The notes under the pieces are model-generated. The model searched no databases, was not told where the DNA came from, and saw only the letters and a program-made list of their open reading frames with translations. Position numbers and translations under genes: made by a program. Below are positions 13,915 to 17,612 of a stretch of 17,612 nucleotides of DNA, piece by piece. The stretch is from UBA6987 sp045617825 (GTDB lineage: Bacteria; Bacillota; Clostridia; Lachnospirales; Lachnospiraceae): contig JAZLJI010000045.1 in assembly GCA_045617825.1 (NCBI GenBank), positions 1-17,612 on the forward strand, given 5' to 3'. Every line of letters starts with the position of its first letter. Position 1 is the first letter of the stretch.

Positions 13915-13935
13915 GAGATTCGCGAAGCGAATCTC
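13915..13935. repeat. Hairpin 2: perfect 9-bp palindrome with GAA loop (REP-like)
   Basis: Arms GAGATTCGC and GCGAATCTC flank a 3-nt GAA centre. The perfect stem, very short loop and intergenic position next to another hairpin resemble REP-type extragenic palindromes. It is not followed by a T-run. Whether it recurs in the genome cannot be tested here; no second copy is seen in the window. Confidence 0.6.
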
Positions 13936-13937
13936 CA

Positions 13938-13965
13938 TTGTCAGCCGCCGGGCAGCGCTTATTTA
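13938..13965 (+). promoter_or_regulatory. Possible promoter before the DUF1015 gene
   Basis: TTGTCA (13938-13943) is one base off the -35 consensus. It is followed after 16 bp by TATTTA (13960-13965), a weak -10; TTAAAT at 13963 is an alternative with 19-bp spacing. If used, the transcript would begin near 13972 and the GC-rich terminator-like hairpin (13979-14032) would lie in its leader. Confidence 0.3.
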
Positions 13966-13978
13966 AATTCGAACAAAG

Positions 13979-14032
13979 GCCGGCCCGCCGGTGCGATTCC
14001 CTCGGGGATCCTCCCGGGCCGGCATTTTCTTT
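13979..14032 (+). terminator. Probable intrinsic terminator of serC (or attenuator before DUF1015)
   Basis: The GC-rich arms GCCGGCCCG (13979-13987) and CGGGCCGGC (14015-14023) are perfectly complementary. The 27-nt interval holds an inner stem (GATTCCC against GGGGATC). The hairpin is followed by a broken T-tract, TTTTCTTT (14025-14032). It ends 22 nt before the DUF1015 ATG, so if a promoter at 13938 is real it would act as a leader attenuator instead. Confidence 0.65.
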
Positions 14033-14054
14033 CAAGCAAAGAGAGGGCGACGCC

Positions 14055-15338
14055 ATGAATAAAGCATTTGAGGGACTGGGCTTTTATCCGGCAGAGATCC
14101 TGCTGCCCCGTCAGGACCTGGATCTTTCGAAATGGGCCGTAGTGGCCTGCGATCAGTTCACTTCTCAGCCGGAGTACTGGGAAGCGGTGGAGCAGACGGT
14201 GGGGGAAGCCCCGTCCGCGCTGCGGCTGATCCTGCCGGAGGCCCATCTGGCAGACGGCAATTTGGACGAGGAGATCGCGGACATCAACCGGTCCATGCAG
14301 CGGTATCTCAACGAGGGCATTTTCCGGGTCTATCCGGAGGCGATGGTCTACGTCGAGCGGACGCAGAGTGACGGCAGCGTGCGGAAGGGCCTGGTGGGCA
14401 TGATCGACCTTCTGGCCTACGACTTCACCCCCGGCAGCGGCGCGCTGATCCGTGCCACGGAGGGCACGGTGCTGTCCCGCATCCCCCCGCGGGTGCGGGT
14501 GCGGAAGGACGCCCCCGTGGAGCTGCCCCACGTGATGGTACTGATCGACGACGAGGCCCGGCAGGTGATCGAGCCCGCCGCGGCTGCGCAGAACGGTGAA
14601 CTGCTGTACGATTTCGTGCTGCAGCAGGGAGGCGGCCGGATCAGAGGCCGGCTGCTGCCGCGGGAGGAGCAGACCCGGATCGCGGAGGCGCTGCGCAGGC
14701 TGTCCGACCCCGCCGTTCAGGCCCGCAAATACGGCCTTAAGGATGCCGCCCCGCTGGTATTTGCCGTAGGTGACGGCAACCATTCCCTGGCCACGGCGAA
14801 GCGCTGCTATGAGGACCTGCGGGAGACGCTGCCCGAGGAGGCCTGGCTGGCGCATCCCGCCCGCTACGCGCTGGTGGAGCTGGTCAATCTGCACGACGAG
14901 GCCCTGCAGTTCGAGCCTATCCACCGGGTGGTCTTCGGCGCGGAGCCCGAGGCGCTGCTCACGGCTCTGGCAAAGGCCTTCCCGGACAGCTACCGGGGAA
15001 CGGGAGAGGGACACTGCATCACCGTGGTGAGCGGGCAGGAGCGCTTCGCGCTGACGATCCCGCATCCGGAGAAGCAGCTGGCCGTGGGGACGCTCCAGGC
15101 TTTCCTGGACGACTATATCGCGGCGCATCCGGCCGTGACGGTGGATTACATCCACGACGAGGAGGCGGTGCTGCAGCTGGCGCAGAAGCCCGGGAGCATC
15201 GGCTTCCTGCTGCCGGCCATGGGCAAGAACCAGCTGTTCAAGACCGTGATGGCGGACGGTGTGCTGCCCCGGAAGACCTTCTCCATGGGCCACGCCCGGG
15301 ACAAGCGCTATTATCTGGAGGCCAGAAGGATCCGGTAA
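14055..15338 (+). CDS. DUF1015 family protein
   Basis: A 427-residue cytoplasmic protein of the DUF1015 family; biochemical function is not established. Recognisable family segments are the N-terminal GFYPAEILLPR (9-19), CDQFTSQPEYW (32-42), RATEGTVLSRIPPRV (133-147) and the conserved GDGNHSLATAK (239-249), probably an active-site or ligand loop. The ATG at 14055 is preferred because GAGAGG lies 8 nt upstream and the family's conserved N terminus begins here; an in-frame TTG at 13902 would prefix about 51 residues of hairpin-derived sequence and is unlikely. Its position downstream of serC matches a recurrent association of this family with serine biosynthesis genes, suggesting a role in serine or phosphoserine metabolism, but this is inference. 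Confidence 0.9.
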   Translation: MNKAFEGLGFYPAEILLPRQDLDLSKWAVVACDQFTSQPEYWEAVEQTVGEAPSALRLILPEAHLADGNLDEEIADINRSMQRYLNEGIFRVYPEAMVYVERTQSDGSVRKGLVGMIDLLAYDFTPGSGALIRATEGTVLSRIPPRVRVRKDAPVELPHVMVLIDDEARQVIEPAAAAQNGELLYDFVLQQGGGRIRGRLLPREEQTRIAEALRRLSDPAVQARKYGLKDAAPLVFAVGDGNHSLATAKRCYEDLRETLPEEAWLAHPARYALVELVNLHDEALQFEPIHRVVFGAEPEALLTALAKAFPDSYRGTGEGHCITVVSGQERFALTIPHPEKQLAVGTLQAFLDDYIAAHPAVTVDYIHDEEAVLQLAQKPGSIGFLLPAMGKNQLFKTVMADGVLPRKTFSMGHARDKRYYLEARRIR

Positions 15339-15390
15339 GCCGCCTGCGCCGCACAGCATGGCTGCGAAACACGAAGTTCACGCAAATAAG

Positions 15391-15425
15391 AAAAATGCCA
15401 TCCGGGAGATCCGGATGGCATTTTT
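15391..15425. terminator. Bidirectional intrinsic terminator between convergent genes
   Basis: Perfect 15-bp arms AAAAATGCCATCCGG (15391-15405) and CCGGATGGCATTTTT (15411-15425) enclose the loop GAGAT. The A-run on the left is a T-run on the other strand, so it works in both directions. It lies 52 bp after the DUF1015 stop and 18 bp beyond the sdaA stop. Confidence 0.93.
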
Positions 15426-15443
15426 CGTCTGTGAAGGGCCGTA

Positions 15444-16670
15444 TCAGCCCGGATTGTTTTTGCTCTTTCGGGACCAGGTCCTGGCCAGTCCGCCCTCGGA
15501 GGTCTCCCGATAACGGGAGTCCAGATCGCGCCCGGTGTTGTACATGCTGCGGATCACCATGTCATAGCTGATATTGCGGGTGCCGGTCAGGAAATAGGCG
15601 ATATTGGCCGAGTTGATGGCCCGCATGGCCGCCACGGCGTTCCGCTCGATGCAGGGGATCTGCACCAGCCCCATCACCGGATCGCAGGTGAGGCCCAGAT
15701 GGTGCTCCATGGAGACCTCTGCGGCGTATTCGATCTTGGCGATATCGTAGCCGAAGATCTGGCTGGCGGCGGCAGCGGCCATGGAGCAGGCCACGCCGAT
15801 CTCGGCCTGGCAGCCGCATTCGGCGCCGGAGACCGAGGCATTCTGCTTGGCCAGCTCGCCGAAGAGCCCGGCCACGCCCAGCGCGTGGGCCACCTCCAGA
15901 TCGCTCAGCCCGCGCTTTTCCCAGAAATAGTAGAGGACTGCCGGCAGCACGCCGCAGGCGCCGCAGGTGGGCGCGGTGACGATGGTGCCGTTGTCCGCGT
16001 TCTGCTCACTGACGGCATAGGCGTAGGAGCAGACCTTCTGGCATTCCACCAGCTCGGGGTATTTGCTCTCGACGATCTGATCGTGCATGAATTTGGCCTT
16101 CCGCTCGATGTGCAGGCCGCCGGGCAGCACGCCGGTGCGGGAAAGCCCCTCCTCCACGGCCGCCTTCATCACCTTCCAGACCTCGATCAGGAAATCCCAG
16201 ATCTCTTCGCCTTCATTCATTTCCACATATTCCACCAGATCGACGTAGCGGAAGCTGCAGAACTGCTGGATCTCGGCGAAGGAATTTTCCATATAGGCTT
16301 CCTCCCGCTGGAAGGAGGCGTCCCGGCCCTCGATCACGATGTCGCCGCCGCCGATGCTCTGCACCCGCATGCGGCCGCACTCCGCACCGTTTTGATAGGC
16401 GATCAGGTCCATCGTGTTGGGGTGGTGCATGTCCTCCGGATCCTCGGCGCAGAAGCTCACTTCGCCGGGCAGAGGCTTCAGGGCCTCCAGAATGGCCCGG
16501 TCGGTGCCGTGGCCCCGGCCGGTCTTGGACAGGGAGCCGTAGAGCAGCGCCTTCACGGAGTCGGCCTCCGGGTGCTCCTCCCGGAAGAGTGCCGCGGCCC
16601 TGGCAGGGCCCATGGTGTGAGAACTGGAGGGACCGGTTCCGATCTTGTAGATATCACGAATAGATTTCAT
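15444..16670 (-). CDS. sdaA: L-serine ammonia-lyase (iron-sulfur), single chain
   Basis: A 408-residue [4Fe-4S] enzyme deaminating L-serine to pyruvate and ammonia. It fuses the beta domain, with GTGPSSSHTMGPARA (11-25), to the alpha domain. SGAECGCQAEIGVACSM (281-297), MEHHLGLTCDPVMG (321-334) and VQIPCIERNAVA (336-347) supply cluster ligands. Cys287, Cys329 and Cys340 have the same spacing (42 and 11 residues) as Cys343, Cys385 and Cys396 of the E. coli enzyme. It is shorter than E. coli SdaA (about 455 residues), mostly in the region between domains. Many Firmicutes instead split the enzyme into sdaAA and sdaAB. AAAGGAAG (16680-16673) precedes the ATG closely. It lies 21 bp downstream of the nrnA-like gene on the same strand, so the two are probably one operon. 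Confidence 0.95.
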   Translation of the reverse strand: MKSIRDIYKIGTGPSSSHTMGPARAAALFREEHPEADSVKALLYGSLSKTGRGHGTDRAILEALKPLPGEVSFCAEDPEDMHHPNTMDLIAYQNGAECGRMRVQSIGGGDIVIEGRDASFQREEAYMENSFAEIQQFCSFRYVDLVEYVEMNEGEEIWDFLIEVWKVMKAAVEEGLSRTGVLPGGLHIERKAKFMHDQIVESKYPELVECQKVCSYAYAVSEQNADNGTIVTAPTCGACGVLPAVLYYFWEKRGLSDLEVAHALGVAGLFGELAKQNASVSGAECGCQAEIGVACSMAAAAASQIFGYDIAKIEYAAEVSMEHHLGLTCDPVMGLVQIPCIERNAVAAMRAINSANIAYFLTGTRNISYDMVIRSMYNTGRDLDSRYRETSEGGLARTWSRKSKNNPG

Positions 16671-16691
16671 AGCTTCCTTTCCGGCAAATGC

Positions 16692-17612
16692 CTATAGCCA
16701 GTCATGGTGTTCGGCCTTGTACTGCCCCAGGAGGGCGTCGGCCTCGTTGATCAGTGCCTGCATTTCTTCGCGGCTGTATACCGTGGCGCCGGCCGCCTTG
16801 GCGTGGCCGCCGCCCTGATAGCGGGAGGCCAGGTCGGCCACCGTGGTGAAGCGGGAGCGGAGTCTGACCCGGATGGAATCCGGCTGCTCGATAAAGGCCA
16901 GCCAGACCAGGCAGCCCTTGATCCCGGCCAGATAATCCACGGTGTTGCTGGCGCGCTCGTTGTTCAGCCCGAAGCGCTCCTGCATGGGCTTGTCCACGAA
17001 GAGATACGCCACGCCGTTGGGCGTCATCTGCATGTTCTCGTAAACGTAGGATCTGTATTTCAGCTCGTCGAAATCCTCCAGATACAGCTGGGCGAACAGC
17101 CGGTCGGTATCAATGCCCTGCTCCAGCAGCAGCGCCGCCAGCCGCAGCGTTTCCCCGGAGGTGGAATCATACTGGAAGCGGCCGGAATCCGTGACCAGCC
17201 CCGCGTACAGCAGGACGGCGATCCGGGCGTCCAGCGCCAGTTTGCCGGCGGAGAAACGGATCAGCTCGGTGATCATCTCGCAGCAGGAGGAGCGCTTTTC
17301 CTCGACCCAGCTTAGGGGGGCGTAGTCCTCTACGGGAATGTGGTGGTCGATCTTGATCCGGTGGGGCGCCTGCAGATACAGCGGATTGGCCAGCCGGTCG
17401 GAGGTGGCGGTGTCCACGGCGATGCACAGGGCATCCCGGTAAAATTCCTCCGGGGCGGGGGCATCCTCCTCCCCCAGGAAGGCGGTATAGTCCGTCCGGT
17501 CTTCGTTGATGACCCGGACGTCCTTCTCCGGCCAGGCGGTGCGGATGGACAGGGCCAGCCCCAGCGCGGGGCCGGAGGCGTCCCCGTCCGGCCCCGCGTG
17601 GCGGGAGGACAC
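16692..17612 (-). CDS. nrnA: DHH-family oligoribonuclease/pAp-phosphatase (NrnA-like), 5' end outside window
   Basis: 306 residues are visible, and the frame is open at the right edge. The first visible codon is GTG, but HAGPDGDASGPALGL (5-19) is the N-terminal DHH motif that normally starts 20-30 residues into the protein, so the true start is beyond 17612. Other motifs are AVDTATSDR (65-73, Asp67), the DHH triad in KIDHHIP (87-93), TDSGRFQYDST (141-151) and the C-terminal DHHA1 signature GGGHAKAAGA (267-276). NrnA enzymes degrade short RNA oligonucleotides to mononucleotides and dephosphorylate 3'-phosphoadenosine 5'-phosphate, using manganese in the cytoplasm. All metal-ligand motifs are intact. 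The gene is upstream of sdaA with a 21-bp gap. GdpP or another DHH-DHHA1 phosphodiesterase is less likely because the chain lacks PAS/GGDEF-like regions in the visible part. Confidence 0.9.
   Translation of the reverse strand: MSSRHAGPDGDASGPALGLALSIRTAWPEKDVRVINEDRTDYTAFLGEEDAPAPEEFYRDALCIAVDTATSDRLANPLYLQAPHRIKIDHHIPVEDYAPLSWVEEKRSSCCEMITELIRFSAGKLALDARIAVLLYAGLVTDSGRFQYDSTSGETLRLAALLLEQGIDTDRLFAQLYLEDFDELKYRSYVYENMQMTPNGVAYLFVDKPMQERFGLNNERASNTVDYLAGIKGCLVWLAFIEQPDSIRVRLRSRFTTVADLASRYQGGGHAKAAGATVYSREEMQALINEADALLGQYKAEHHDWL

Noticed and set aside
13902..14054. Upstream TTG start extending the DUF1015 protein by about 51 residues
   Set aside because: The extension would translate the hairpins and terminator, has no ribosome site, and the family's conserved N terminus begins at the ATG at 14055.
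15699..16697. 332-codon plus-strand open frame opposite sdaA
   Set aside because: The minus-strand frame carries all iron-sulfur cysteine motifs of SdaA; the plus-strand product resembles no family and is His/Gly/Leu-rich shadow sequence.
1..17612. CRISPR arrays, tRNA genes, insertion sequences, prophage or defence genes
   Set aside because: No direct repeats with spacers, cloverleaf sequences, transposase/integrase motifs or defence-system domains were recognised on either strand.

Overview
The window looks like an ordinary chromosomal stretch from a high-GC member of the Firmicutes, most likely a gut-type Clostridia (Oscillospiraceae or Lachnospiraceae-like). This is inferred from strong Shine-Dalgarno sequences at nearly every gene, sigma-A-type promoters, GC-rich codon use (roughly 60% GC by eye), tandem ATPase-FtsX transporters and a DUF1015 gene next to serC. 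The exact taxon cannot be fixed from the window. No mobile element, phage gene, tRNA, rRNA or CRISPR array was seen.

Layout. The left edge (1-28, minus) holds only the first nine codons of a glyceraldehyde-3-phosphate dehydrogenase gene, with its near-consensus promoter and a perfect palindrome just downstream of the -10 box. The 323-bp gap to the next gene also carries a divergent promoter for a plus-strand cluster. That cluster contains two fused ABC ATPase-FtsX permease genes overlapping by 4 bp (352-5252), a tartronate semialdehyde reductase gene (garR-like, 5271-6152) and a 641-residue cytoplasmic protein of no recognised family (6195-8120).

A second plus-strand unit (8222-12699) has its own plausible promoter. 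It encodes ammonia-dependent NAD synthetase (nadE), nicotinate phosphoribosyltransferase (pncB), an HxGH nucleotidyltransferase of the NMN adenylyltransferase type, an RDD-family membrane protein and a MalK/UgpC/MsmK-type sugar-import ATPase with no permease genes beside it. The first three could together supply every step from nicotinic acid to NAD. They form the clearest functional unit in the window.

The right part is about serine. Phosphoserine aminotransferase (serC, 12780-13865) has a strong extended -10 promoter. It is followed by a 189-bp hairpin-rich gap and a DUF1015 gene (14055-15338); no serA lies between them. These genes converge on a minus-strand pair: single-chain L-serine ammonia-lyase (sdaA, 15444-16670) and, upstream of it, a DHH-family oligoribonuclease/pAp-phosphatase (nrnA-like, 16692 to the right edge, 5' end missing). 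A perfect 15-bp bidirectional terminator (15391-15425) separates serine synthesis from serine breakdown.

Most genes belong to well-known families. The best candidates for something undescribed are the 641-residue orphan protein, the ligand and partners of the paired ATPase-FtsX transporter, the structured serC-DUF1015 spacer and the gapA leader palindrome. I did not find convincing evidence for a wholly new multi-gene system.
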